Part shown: positions 6,317 to 13,537 of the stretch, piece by piece
Layout of the letters: the number at the start of each line of letters is the position of its first letter
Position numbering within the stretch: the first letter of the stretch is position 1
IMG/VR virus record: IMGVR_UViG_3300042452_000842
Location: 1-28,168 of that record
Direction: 5' to 3' (one strand)
From: a virus
Length of the DNA stretch: 28,168 nt
The notes under the pieces: model-generated
Told to the model about the DNA's origin: nothing
Seen by the model: only the letters and a program-made list of their open reading frames with translations
Databases searched by the model: none
Translations under genes and position numbers: made by a program

Positions 6317-8413
6317 TCAGTGGGCGTTTCGGCCCATCAGCTCTGCCCGTTTTGCCGCCATCGCCTCTTTCGTGATTCGCTTGCGGTCCATCCTGGGCGA
6401 CGATTCGACGCCAACCGCCGAGAGCCCGGTGTAGGAGGCCGCGACCGAACCCCCAACGATGCAGTCCCATAGATGGTTGTCTCGGCCCGGCGTCAGCCGC
6501 CACTCGTCCACGACGCGCATCTTCGACTCGACGCGAACGGGTATTTCGCTCGCCATCTGCTCGGCGAGCATATCGTGCTCGCCAGCGTGGACCGTGAACC
6601 CCTGCGGGTCGCCGACCGGCAGCTTTACGCGGCTGGCCACAAACGTCTTCCATGCGTTTGTGTCGTAAAGGACGTGCCGCTGGCGATGGATCGTGCTGGT
6701 GCGCCAGTTATGGCCGATCCGCTCGCCCCGATCGGGAGCCTTGTCCGAAATAGTTTGACCAGAGGCACCTACGAATCGGCCATGCGTCGGGAGGATTCGC
6801 GGCCCGTATTTCGATCGCCTGGCGAAGTCCCGCACCACTCCCTGCGTCTGCGCCCAGTTGGCATCCACAAACATCTGGCTCACCTGGAGGACGCCGTCGT
6901 CGGTCTCGCGGCCGTACTCGCGGTCGAGGATCATGGCCGCGACGGCCTCAAGGCCTCCCAGGATCGCCGCCTCGACGTTGCTGCCGTGTTTCTGACTCAG
7001 TAGCCGCTTGGCGTCGCGCAGCGTGAAATACGTCCGGCCCTGCTCTGGATAGGAGCCATAGGCCACGACGTGCCCACGAAGTTGGTGCCCCCAGGCCACG
7101 ACGGCCCAGTAGAGGAGCTCTTTCTGCACGTCCACAAAACAGGTGAGCGTGTCCAGACCGCTCGGCACGATCCATCGCGGCACGTTCAGTACCTTGGCCG
7201 CAACGTCGGAGACCTGGAGGCCGTCGGCCCGTGCGGTCTGCTCGAGCGGCTCATTCTGGAACTCGGCCATAAAGGCCGATTCGCCGCGGTCGATACGGAG
7301 GTTCCATGCGTGCTGGATCGCCGAAAGTTCGTCGGCTTGCTTGCGGGCCGGCCATGCAACCCGGCCTCCGGCGTCCATCGCAACCTGGTTTGCCGCGTAG
7401 AACTCGTCGGCCGCCTTGGTGCCGTGCCCGTCTCTCTGGCCGCGGCGCCGCAGCTCGGCGTATTCGTCCCACAGTGCCGTGTTCGTTGGCCACGAGTAGA
7501 CGAGCTTGAACCGCCTGCCTTGCCATGCCGGATGCCGGTTGCGGTCCAGCAGCCGGTCGGCCAGGTCGTCGTTGTGAATGACCGTCACGGTGGAGAGACC
7601 GCTGATCTTCACGCCAGGGCCGGCGAGCCCGAGGATCGCACCCTTGAGCACTGCCTCGCGGCTTTGCACCTGTGACGGGCTGCGGGCAGACTCATCGGTC
7701 TGCGGGTCGTCAATCAACACGAGCGTCGGCCGCACCTTCCGGCCATCGCTTGCCCGCTTGGCCGTCATGCCGCGGATGCGGCCGGTGATGCCGGCGACCC
7801 GGATGATGCCGCTTGAGGCCGGAGACTTCGGGATCGTAGGGAACTGCACTTCGTCGGCCGTCCACTGGATATGCGTCGGCTTTCCTTGGAACAGTTGCCC
7901 CTTCGCCCGCTGGTGGATTCGCTCCAGGGCCATGATCGGGAAGATCGCTTCCGGGAAGTCATCCAGAAGTGTTTCGTTGGTCTCACATTCGACCTTGATG
8001 GAGTCGAGCATCGTGCCGGCGTGCCCCTCATCCGAGCCGATGATGCACACGAACTCCCGATGCCCGTAAAGGAGCGACCATAGGGCGGCCGCCTCGACCA
8101 ATGAGGTTTTGCCGGACCCACGCGGCATCGCAAACGCGAGCAGCTCGCCGCGGAGGACTGCGGCCTCTACGGCCGCGATGGTCTCCAGATGATCGTCGGA
8201 CCATGCCAGGCAGAACGTCGCCGGCATATACCGCTCGCAGAACAGCCGAAACGAGTCCCGGCAGGCGGCCTTGCGTGCCTTGTCCTTGACGGGCGGCAGC
8301 GGCCCTATGTCGCGGCCAGACTCAGACAGCTCAGCCTGCCGGCGAGCCGCCCGGTCCTTGTGGGCCTCGTAAGAAGACCTCGCAGTGTTTTCTTTCACGA
8401 AACGCTTGGCCAT
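6317..8413 (-). CDS. Terminase large subunit, GpA family
   Basis: A 698-residue packaging motor and nuclease of the lambda gpA family. Seen: the N-terminal adenine-side block FCERYMPATFCLAWSDDHLE, Walker A AMPRGSGKT (residues 95-103), Walker B LVLIDD (231-236) followed by PQTDE, and the nuclease domain opening with CFVDVQKELLYWAVVAWG (near 425), plus the C-terminal DNHLWDC (near 655). Length is normal for the family (about 640-700). There is no ribosome binding site before the ATG, but a good -35/-10 pair ends six bases upstream, so the message may be leaderless. No small terminase gene is recognised next to it. It is the first gene of the late module. Confidence 0.95.
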   Translation of the reverse strand: MAKRFVKENTARSSYEAHKDRAARRQAELSESGRDIGPLPPVKDKARKAACRDSFRLFCERYMPATFCLAWSDDHLETIAAVEAAVLRGELLAFAMPRGSGKTSLVEAAALWSLLYGHREFVCIIGSDEGHAGTMLDSIKVECETNETLLDDFPEAIFPIMALERIHQRAKGQLFQGKPTHIQWTADEVQFPTIPKSPASSGIIRVAGITGRIRGMTAKRASDGRKVRPTLVLIDDPQTDESARSPSQVQSREAVLKGAILGLAGPGVKISGLSTVTVIHNDDLADRLLDRNRHPAWQGRRFKLVYSWPTNTALWDEYAELRRRGQRDGHGTKAADEFYAANQVAMDAGGRVAWPARKQADELSAIQHAWNLRIDRGESAFMAEFQNEPLEQTARADGLQVSDVAAKVLNVPRWIVPSGLDTLTCFVDVQKELLYWAVVAWGHQLRGHVVAYGSYPEQGRTYFTLRDAKRLLSQKHGSNVEAAILGGLEAVAAMILDREYGRETDDGVLQVSQMFVDANWAQTQGVVRDFARRSKYGPRILPTHGRFVGASGQTISDKAPDRGERIGHNWRTSTIHRQRHVLYDTNAWKTFVASRVKLPVGDPQGFTVHAGEHDMLAEQMASEIPVRVESKMRVVDEWRLTPGRDNHLWDCIVGGSVAASYTGLSAVGVESSPRMDRKRITKEAMAAKRAELMGRNAH

Positions 8414-8419
8414 TGCTGG

Positions 8420-8447
8420 ATTCTGGCCGAAGCATGGGTGGGGTCAA
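8420..8447 (-). promoter_or_regulatory. Candidate late promoter, leaderless for terminase
   Basis: Minus strand TTGACC (8447-8442), a 16-base spacer and CAGAAT (8425-8420), followed by six bases and the terminase ATG. The same -10 to ATG distance is seen at two excisionase-like genes (18164, 24258). The -10 has a C at its first position, so strength is uncertain. The 67-bp gap between integrase and terminase holds nothing else I can name. Confidence 0.45.
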
Positions 8448-8480
8448 CGTCACGATGCCCTCCTTCCGTGGTTGGTCATC

Positions 8481-9404
8481 CTACGCGCCGGCCGCGGCGG
8501 ATCGTAAAAATGGGGGGGTGGTATTTCTCAAAGCATTTGCCAGCAACTCGCGCGGGCACGGCGTGCGGCGTCCGATCTGGGTGGGGTCGCCATACGACTG
8601 CTCGAACACGCGACGCGTGTTGCCCAGGTGCAGATGGCCGACTCCCGGCAGCTGCATCTCCACGTCGGTGCCGCTGCCTCGCCGAATCCACTTCCACGTC
8701 CCGGCTCTGATGCCAGCCTTCTCCACTATCCGCGTGAACTGATCTCGGAACGTCTCGCCGCTCGCCGGCCACGGGCAGACCAGTGCCCGTGGGCAATCCG
8801 CGAGCGTGGCCCGCAGAGCCTCGAGCGTGGTCGGCGACAGCCGGAACGTGGACAACTTCGCCGTCTTCGACTGGGTCAGCGTGCAGGTGCCGTCGGCCGC
8901 GATCGCGTCCACGCGCAGGGCTACCAAATCGCCCCACCGCAGGCCCGAATCCCAGGCGACCCGGATGGCGAGATCCCACCAGACCGCCCGCGCCAGGCCG
9001 CAGCGGTGCCGCCGCTTCAGCGACTTGACATACGTCAAGAGCATCTCGACTTCGTCTTTCGTCCAGGCGGTCGGCACGAGCTCCGGCAACCGGACGCGGC
9101 GGACCCGCCTGGCCGACGGCTCGCTGGCGAGCCCGTCGTCGGCGGCGGCTCGCCAGAGCGCCAGGAGCATCGCTTTTTTCCCGCGTACGGTGTGCGGCTT
9201 GACGGTGGCCGAGTAGTCGCGGAGCCACTCCGAGACGCTCCGCTCGTCGAGCTCGTCGAGCCGCACGGGCCGGCCGGCCCACCGCTCGACCAGATCGGCC
9301 ACGATCACATACTGCCGGAGCGTGCCCGGCTTGATGTCGCGGGTCAGGGAATACCCGGTGCGGGCGTAATCGCCCAACGTGGAAGGGCCGGCGCGGCGGA
9401 ACAT
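8481..9404 (-). CDS. int: Tyrosine recombinase / integrase
   Basis: A 307-residue site-specific recombinase. Residues 20-95 form a SAM-like core-binding domain. The catalytic domain shows Arg156 in DSGLRWGDL, Lys180 in TLTQSKT, and a C-terminal box IRRGSG...PGVGHLHLGNTRRVFEQSYGDP with His257 and the likely nucleophile Tyr271. The usual HxLRHT motif is replaced by WIRRGSG, with Arg241 or Arg242 in the second-arginine place, a divergence I associate with planctomycete integrases. The ATG at 9404 has GAGG eight bases upstream. The attP lies just upstream, the standard arrangement, so this enzyme very likely integrates the element into a tRNA-Arg gene. Confidence 0.9.
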   Translation of the reverse strand: MFRRAGPSTLGDYARTGYSLTRDIKPGTLRQYVIVADLVERWAGRPVRLDELDERSVSEWLRDYSATVKPHTVRGKKAMLLALWRAAADDGLASEPSARRVRRVRLPELVPTAWTKDEVEMLLTYVKSLKRRHRCGLARAVWWDLAIRVAWDSGLRWGDLVALRVDAIAADGTCTLTQSKTAKLSTFRLSPTTLEALRATLADCPRALVCPWPASGETFRDQFTRIVEKAGIRAGTWKWIRRGSGTDVEMQLPGVGHLHLGNTRRVFEQSYGDPTQIGRRTPCPRELLANALRNTTPPFLRSAAAGA

Positions 9405-9521
9405 GGCGGACCTCGAGGCGTACCGCTTCCGGGGGCTTCATGCCCCCTCGTGCGGCGAGGCGGTCGGCCAGTTTCCTTCCAGGCAAGCAGCCGTCAAACG
9501 CCCCCTACAACCGGAACCTCT

Positions 9522-9583
9522 CGGTTCTGTAGAGCATCGGTCTACGGAACCGAAGGTTGAAGGTTCGAGCCCTTCCGGGTGTA
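9522..9583 (+). other. attP: attP with the 3' part of tRNA-Arg(ACG)
   Basis: Bases 9530-9583 read as a tRNA from the D-stem 3' side onward: anticodon stem TCGGT/ACCGA (9537-9541, 9549-9553), loop CTACGGA with anticodon ACG at 9544-9546, T-arm GAAGG/CCTTC (9559-9563, 9571-9575), acceptor strand CGGGTGT and discriminator A at 9583. The 5' acceptor strand (ACACCCG) and D-arm are absent, so it is not a working tRNA. An imperfect inverted repeat, CGGTTCTGTAGA (9522-9533) and TCTACGGAACCG (9541-9552), matching at 11 of 12 positions around a 7-base centre GCATCGG, fits the core binding sites and crossover region of the integrase. On integration it would restore the host tRNA gene. The 9405-9652 stretch has no gene; it also holds a GGGGGC/GCCCCC hairpin at 9431-9447 in the integrase leader. 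Confidence 0.85.
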
Positions 9584-9652
9584 TTCGGCTGCTCAATGGA
9601 CACTAGGGTCCGGCGGCCGTGGAGGCAAGGAAATTCCACGGAGGGCCTGGAT

Positions 9653-9919
9653 GTGGCGACGGTGAGCGAAAGACACGCGGGCGGGCGACCACGGGTTCAC
9701 GAGCCGTCCGAACTTTTTGTGCGAGTCGAGCGGCTGGCGAGGAGTCGCGGCCTTCACCTGGACGAACTGGCCGCGAAGGCAGGAATCTCAACTCCAACGC
9801 TGTACCAGTTGCGAGACCCAAAAGTCTCGACGGCGAAGGCAATCGCCGCAGCGCTTGGAATCACGATTGACCGACTGATCGCTCCACCGCGGCGATCCTC
9901 TCGCCGAGCCAGCGCATGA
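9653..9919 (+). CDS. XRE-family (Cro/CI-like) DNA-binding regulator
   Basis: An 88-residue protein from GTG 9653, with GGAGG eight bases upstream. Residues 20-75 form a Cro/CI helix-turn-helix: VRVERLARSRGLHLDELAAKAGISTPTLYQLRDPKVSTAKAIAAALG, with the recognition helix near STPTLYQL. The C-terminus is basic (PPRRSSRR). It lies between attP and the methyltransferase and faces it tail to tail with a 59-bp overlap. Position and type make it the first candidate for the lysogeny repressor that binds the palindrome at 11340-11368, but binding is inferred. Confidence 0.8.
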   Translation: MATVSERHAGGRPRVHEPSELFVRVERLARSRGLHLDELAAKAGISTPTLYQLRDPKVSTAKAIAAALGITIDRLIAPPRRSSRRASA

Positions 9920-11294
9920 CCGGGACGGCCATTGAGTTGCCCAGCGCCCGGTATCGAGGCCCGTCTGCGGCAGGCTTCTTCCGATACTCAACCAGCGTGT
10001 AATCGTCGGGGAAGCCTTGCAGACGCTCGCACTCGCGGGGCGTCAAGCGGCGCACGGCCATTGCTTGCCGCAGGAACTGGTAGTTGTGCTCTGCGTTGGC
10101 ACGCAAAGCCTGCATCGTCGGGTTTTCTGTCTGGCCGCCACCGCTCGCCCACTGGACTTGAACCGGCTGGTCAGCGCAGACATTCACCGCATCACTGCGG
10201 CCGCCGTCACCTAGATTCGTCAACGCAGGAACAATGCCGTCTGGCATGACCTCTGGCACCTTGACGCCGTCTCTGGTTCGGTTGGCGAACGCCACACACT
10301 GCGGCTGGCCGCCGCCGCTTGGCGGCTGCTTGGTCATGGTCAAGGCGCAGTCATGCTTGAACTTCGGAGTCTGCTCCGTGGTGAACGCCACAACCGTCGT
10401 CGCCCGCGTGTCGCCCTGGTCGAAGCAGCTCATCGTCGGGCTGACTTCGCCAGGCACCCATGTCTCATCGTCGGTGGTGCTTTGGGCTCGCTTGGACTTG
10501 GTGTACGGGGTGGCGAGGAAGGTTTGCTGGTGGGTGCCTTGTAGGTTCAAGGCCGTGGAGCAATCGCCTAAGTCCCGCACTTCCTCTCGTTGGTTCTGCG
10601 CGAACGCAACGTAGGTTGTGTTATCAAGGTCGGGTCCGCGTCCTTTTGACAGGGCGTGTGATCCAAGAGGCTTTGCGAGGCCGCCGCTAGAGCCGTCCGC
10701 AAAGCCGGAGGCAGAGCCTTGCCCCGCCTTTCCGCGCGTCGGAGGATTCCCGAACACGCTTTCGCGCTCAAAAAGTACCGCTGCGGCACGTCGCCAGTCT
10801 CCAAGGTGGCCGACAACGAACACACGGCGGCGGCGCTGGGCGACTCCAAACCATTGAGCGTCAAGAACGCGGTAGGCGAACCCATACCCGAGTTCGCCCA
10901 ACGCCCCGAGGAAGGTTCCAAAATCCCGTCCTTTGCCACTACTGAGGACGCCCGGCACGTTTTCCCAAACGATCCATTTGGGCTGCATGACCGCAGCAAG
11001 CTGGACGAATCGGAGGGCCAGGTTGCCACGCGGGTCAGCCAATCCTCCTCGAAGGCCTGCGACGGAGAATGATTGGCAAGGGGTGCCTCCGACCAGAAGG
11101 TTAACTGGGCCGTAGCCATCAAGCATCTCCTCCGTGATCTTGGTCATGTCGCCCACATTCGGGAACCCGAAGCGGTGCTCGACAACGGCGGCCGGGAACG
11201 GCTCAATCTCGCTCGTCCATGAGCATTGCCAGCCCAGCGGCTGCCACGCAACGTGCACCGCTCCGATCCCATCACACACGCTCGCGTATTTCAT
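9861..11294 (-). CDS. C5 cytosine DNA methyltransferase
   Basis: A 477-residue methyltransferase that makes 5-methylcytosine. Motifs are in canonical order: I (SVCDGIGAVHVAW, residues 5-17), IV with catalytic Cys73 (GGTPCQSFS), VI (WENVPG, 110-115), VIII (QRRRRVF, 153-159), IX (RRLTPRECERLQGFP, from about 415) and X (RYRALGNSMA, 447-456). The stretch between VIII and IX, which holds the target recognition domain, is unusually long (about 250 residues) and rich in Thr/Gln/Ser. No restriction enzyme is adjacent, so it is an orphan likely used to shield the element's DNA or tune expression. GGGAGGG precedes the ATG; a TATTAT -10 lies 24 bases upstream of it. Confidence 0.95.
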   Translation of the reverse strand: MKYASVCDGIGAVHVAWQPLGWQCSWTSEIEPFPAAVVEHRFGFPNVGDMTKITEEMLDGYGPVNLLVGGTPCQSFSVAGLRGGLADPRGNLALRFVQLAAVMQPKWIVWENVPGVLSSGKGRDFGTFLGALGELGYGFAYRVLDAQWFGVAQRRRRVFVVGHLGDWRRAAAVLFERESVFGNPPTRGKAGQGSASGFADGSSGGLAKPLGSHALSKGRGPDLDNTTYVAFAQNQREEVRDLGDCSTALNLQGTHQQTFLATPYTKSKRAQSTTDDETWVPGEVSPTMSCFDQGDTRATTVVAFTTEQTPKFKHDCALTMTKQPPSGGGQPQCVAFANRTRDGVKVPEVMPDGIVPALTNLGDGGRSDAVNVCADQPVQVQWASGGGQTENPTMQALRANAEHNYQFLRQAMAVRRLTPRECERLQGFPDDYTLVEYRKKPAADGPRYRALGNSMAVPVMRWLGERIAAVERSVGQS

Positions 11295-11312
11295 GCCGGC
11301 CCTCCCTGGCGG

Positions 11313-11334
11313 CAGGCATAATAGCCTGTTTTTT
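11313..11334 (+). terminator. Intrinsic terminator-like hairpin with T6 tract
   Basis: CAGGC (11313-11317), six-base loop ATAATA, GCCTG (11324-11328), then six T (11329-11334) on the plus strand. It would stop transcription running rightward antisense through the methyltransferase before it reaches the early promoter. The loop is also the -10 element of the methyltransferase promoter on the other strand. Confidence 0.55.
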
Positions 11335-11346
11335 GTGTGCTGAAAA
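11318..11346 (-). promoter_or_regulatory. Methyltransferase promoter
   Basis: Minus strand -10 TATTAT (11323-11318) and, 17 bases upstream, -35 TTTTCA (11346-11341). The -35 lies inside the left arm of the palindromic operator. The predicted leader is short, and the GGGAGGG ribosome binding site follows. Confidence 0.5.
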
Positions 11347-11368
11347 CTGCCGTTGACAAGGTTTTCAG
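11340..11368. promoter_or_regulatory. Palindromic operator between divergent promoters
   Basis: CTGAAAAC (11340-11347) and GTTTTCAG (11361-11368) form a perfect 8-bp inverted repeat with 13 bases between. The early promoter -35 lies in the gap and the methyltransferase -35 lies in the left arm, so one bound repressor could block both. The regulator is not shown; the XRE protein at 9653 is the nearest candidate. Confidence 0.65.
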
Positions 11369-11381
11369 ACTTCTTTACAAC
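11353..11381 (+). promoter_or_regulatory. Early rightward promoter
   Basis: A consensus -35 TTGACA (11353-11358), a 17-base spacer and -10 TACAAC (11376-11381). The right operator arm lies in the spacer. It would drive the 11496-17511 operon with a leader of about 110 bases containing a small hairpin (CGCCCA-TGGG-TGGGCG, 11395-11410). Confidence 0.65.
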
Positions 11382-11495
11382 CTCCCCCCAACGTCGCCCA
11401 TGGGTGGGCGTCGCAAGGAAGCACCAGAGGGGCCGTCATGGTCACTCCGAAGGCACGGAAGCCGGCGGCCCTCCAATCCCAAGGAGGAGTCGATC

Positions 11496-11789
11496 ATGGA
11501 AGACCAGGGAATGTATCTGCGGTCGCTGCGTCGTCGGGGCATGAGCAACAGGGAGATCGCCCGGCTCACGGGGCTCTCGCACGACGAACTGAACTCGCTC
11601 ATGGCTCGCAAGACTCCGCGCGAGGCGTTGCAGGCAGATCCAAACGAGCTGCTGATTCAGCTCGCGGCATCGGCGATCAGGCTGAGCTGGACGCCAAGCG
11701 AGCGGCGCAATCGCCACCACATGGGGGAGTACCGCGTCCGGTATGCCGACCCAGTGTCCATCGCACCGCCGGGGCAATCACGGAACTGA
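11496..11789 (+). CDS. Small HTH protein, first gene of the early operon
   Basis: A 97-residue protein. AAGGAGG stands eight bases before the ATG at 11496; longer frames upstream lack such a site. Residues 10-40 (LRSLRRRGMSNREIARLTGL then SHDELNSLMARK) form a homeodomain-like helix-turn-helix of the kind seen in transposase and regulator N-termini. The C-terminus (SERRNRHHMGEYRVRYADPV) is basic. As the first gene behind the early promoter it may be a Cro-like or activator protein. No family assignment beyond the HTH. Confidence 0.75.
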   Translation: MEDQGMYLRSLRRRGMSNREIARLTGLSHDELNSLMARKTPREALQADPNELLIQLAASAIRLSWTPSERRNRHHMGEYRVRYADPVSIAPPGQSRN

Positions 11790-11806
11790 TTGGAGAGGTT
11801 CATCGC

Positions 11807-12175
11807 GTGGCGATCGACCTGGCCTACCAATCAGATCGTGCTCGCTCCTGCCACGAGCGGCTCTCCGAGCAAGACGCGGCCAACGACAAGCTCACGGTGT
11901 TGCAGCGGCTAGAGCTCGGCGACCGCGAGGCGATCTACGACGCCGTCGTGGATGCCTGCAACCAACTCGATGCGTTGCGAGAGAAGATCGGCTGCATCTT
12001 GTCGGACGCAGACAGCGACTTGCTCGCTGAACTGCGTGAGGCCGCGCCGGCCTGCATGGCGACGATCTGCTCGAGCCGGTGGAACAAGCAGGAGACCGCC
12101 GAGACGGATCGAGGCGGGAAGGAGCGGACGCGGAGCGCCGCATCAAAGAGGAAGACGCCCGCGAGTCACGGCTGA
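11807..12175 (+). CDS. Unrecognised helical protein
   Basis: A 122-residue protein from GTG 11807, with GGAGAGG eight bases upstream. A longer frame from 11438 would overlap the HTH gene along its whole length, so I rejected that start. The text is mostly helical (RARSCHERLSEQDAANDKLT, LELGDREAIYDAVVDACNQL, DALREKIGCILSDADSDLLA) with a Lys/Arg-rich tail (RGGKERTRSAASKRK). It may be a small structural or inhibitor-type early protein. I cannot assign a function. Confidence 0.65.
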   Translation: MAIDLAYQSDRARSCHERLSEQDAANDKLTVLQRLELGDREAIYDAVVDACNQLDALREKIGCILSDADSDLLAELREAAPACMATICSSRWNKQETAETDRGGKERTRSAASKRKTPASHG

Positions 12176-12202
12176 CGACCGGGCGAAAGGCAAGAGGTAA
12201 GC

Positions 12203-12421
12203 GTGCTCGTTTTATCGCGGAGGGAAGGCGAGTCGATCCTGGTGCACATGCGCGACGGCCACAAGGTTGACGTGCGCGTGAACGAGATCGTCCACACGGA
12301 AGACGGTCAGCCGAGGGTCAAGTTGGGTATTTCGGCCCCCAACGACGTGCTCATTCTGCGTGCCGAAGTCCCGATGGCCGAGGGGCCGCGAGTGTGGGTC
12401 AAGGAGGCGACGAATGACTAG
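12203..12421 (+). CDS. csrA: CsrA/RsmA-type RNA-binding regulator
   Basis: A 72-residue protein opening MLVLSRREGESILVHM, the CsrA signature, with DVRVNEIV and VKLGISAPNDVLILRAEV following. Leu4 and the Arg of LRAEV occupy the RNA-contact positions (Leu4, Arg44 of E. coli CsrA). CsrA dimers bind GGA motifs in hairpin loops near ribosome binding sites and block or alter translation. GTG start at 12203 behind AGAGG. The 3' end overlaps the next gene by eight bases. Phage CsrA homologues are known but uncommon; this one could redirect host metabolism or control the element's own messages, such as the hairpin at 6242-6256. Confidence 0.93.
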   Translation: MLVLSRREGESILVHMRDGHKVDVRVNEIVHTEDGQPRVKLGISAPNDVLILRAEVPMAEGPRVWVKEATND

Positions 12422-12656
12422 CCCAAGGCTCGCACCGCTCACGCAGCGGTCGCGGACGGGACAAATCGACGCCAGGAACCAACAGCGTGCCCTGGACAAC
12501 GCAAAGCATTTGCGGCTCATGCGGGCGGCGCGCGACGTGACAATTCAGTGGCGGCGGCAGAGCGACGGCTCGTATCGGATTCCGGCCGGGGCCGTGCTGG
12601 CGCTGCTCGAGGCAGTTGACGAATCGTGGGACATCGTGAAAGGAGTTGACGCTTGA
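12414..12656 (+). CDS. Small early protein of unknown function
   Basis: An 80-residue protein. The ATG at 12414 overlaps the end of csrA, with AAGGAGG seven bases upstream inside the csrA coding region. It has a basic N-terminal half (TQRSRTGQIDARNQQRALDN, then KHLRLMRAARDV) and a C-terminal segment (SYRIPAGAVLALLEAVDESW) that could pack as a small helical domain. It ends in a four-base overlap with the ATPase start. Not recognised. Confidence 0.65.
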   Translation: MTSPRLAPLTQRSRTGQIDARNQQRALDNAKHLRLMRAARDVTIQWRRQSDGSYRIPAGAVLALLEAVDESWDIVKGVDA

Positions 12657-13537
12657 AGATCATCAAAGGAGTTGAACACTCGGCCGCAAAGGTGACTCTC
12701 TACGGAACGGAGGGGATCGGGAAGACGACCCTCGCTTCCCAGTTTCCGAACCCGCTCATTCTCGACACCGAGGACGGTGCCAGGCGGATCGACTGCGCCA
12801 AGGTCAAGTGCACCGATTGGAAGACGCTCTACGCAACGCTGATCGAGCTCGGCGGCGACGCGCAGGGCTTCAAGACCGTCGTGATCGACAGCATCGACTG
12901 GGCCGAGTCGCTGCTCAAGGAGAGCCTGAGCGCGAAACTTGGCAAGCCGGTGGATGAACTTCCCTACGGCCGCAGTTTCGGCGTCATCGCCGAGGGCTTC
13001 TCCCCGCTGCTCGCGGCTTGCGACGTGATCGTGTCTCGCGGCGTGAACGTGCTGCTCGTCGGCCACAGCACGATCAAGCGGTGCACCCCGCCGGACACGG
13101 ATGAGGGCTACGACCGCTACGAGCTCAAGTTGTCGAAGCAAGTCGGCCCGCTCGTGAAGGAGTGGTCGGACGCCATCCTGTTTTGCAACTACAAGACTCG
13201 CGTGGTCGAGGGTGACGACGGCAAGAATCGCGGCAAGGGCGGCAAGGATCGGGTGCTATACGCGGAGCGTTGTGCCGCGTGGGACGCCAAGAATCGCTTC
13301 TCCCTGGCCGCCGAACTACCCATGGCGATCGACGCCCTGGCTCCGCTGTTTACGCAGCCGAAGGGGTGGCTCCAGCGGGTGCAGGAGGCGGAATCGGTCA
13401 CGGATCTCGGTGCGATCGCCGACGAGGCCGACCTGGCGTTGTCGTCCGGCACACTGTCGGAGTCCCAGCACGGGAAGCTGCGTAAGGCGATCGACGCCAG
13501 GCACAACGAGCTCGAGCCGCAGGAGGTTCCAGCATGA
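12653..13537 (+). CDS. Sak4-like RecA-fold ATPase (AAA_24 type)
   Basis: A 294-residue ATPase of the phage RecA-like/Sak4 type that supports single-strand annealing recombination. Walker A is GTEGIGKTT (residues 18-26), Walker B is KTVVIDSID (74-82), and a VNVLLVGHS strand follows near 135, as in the family; the C-terminal part after residue 245 is extra. The TTG start at 12653 overlaps the upstream stop and has AGGAG seven bases before it. Sak4 proteins work with a dedicated SSB, and an SSB-like gene lies two genes downstream. Confidence 0.88.
   Translation: MKIIKGVEHSAAKVTLYGTEGIGKTTLASQFPNPLILDTEDGARRIDCAKVKCTDWKTLYATLIELGGDAQGFKTVVIDSIDWAESLLKESLSAKLGKPVDELPYGRSFGVIAEGFSPLLAACDVIVSRGVNVLLVGHSTIKRCTPPDTDEGYDRYELKLSKQVGPLVKEWSDAILFCNYKTRVVEGDDGKNRGKGGKDRVLYAERCAAWDAKNRFSLAAELPMAIDALAPLFTQPKGWLQRVQEAESVTDLGAIADEADLALSSGTLSESQHGKLRKAIDARHNELEPQEVPA

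Noticed and set aside
9530-9583. A functional tRNA-Arg gene
   Set aside because: The 5' acceptor strand and D-arm are absent, so it cannot fold fully; an attP fragment explains it better.
11438-11806. An upstream extension of the gene at 11807 from an ATG at 11438
   Set aside because: It would overlap the HTH gene (11496-11789) over its full length, and a good ribosome binding site stands before the GTG at 11807.
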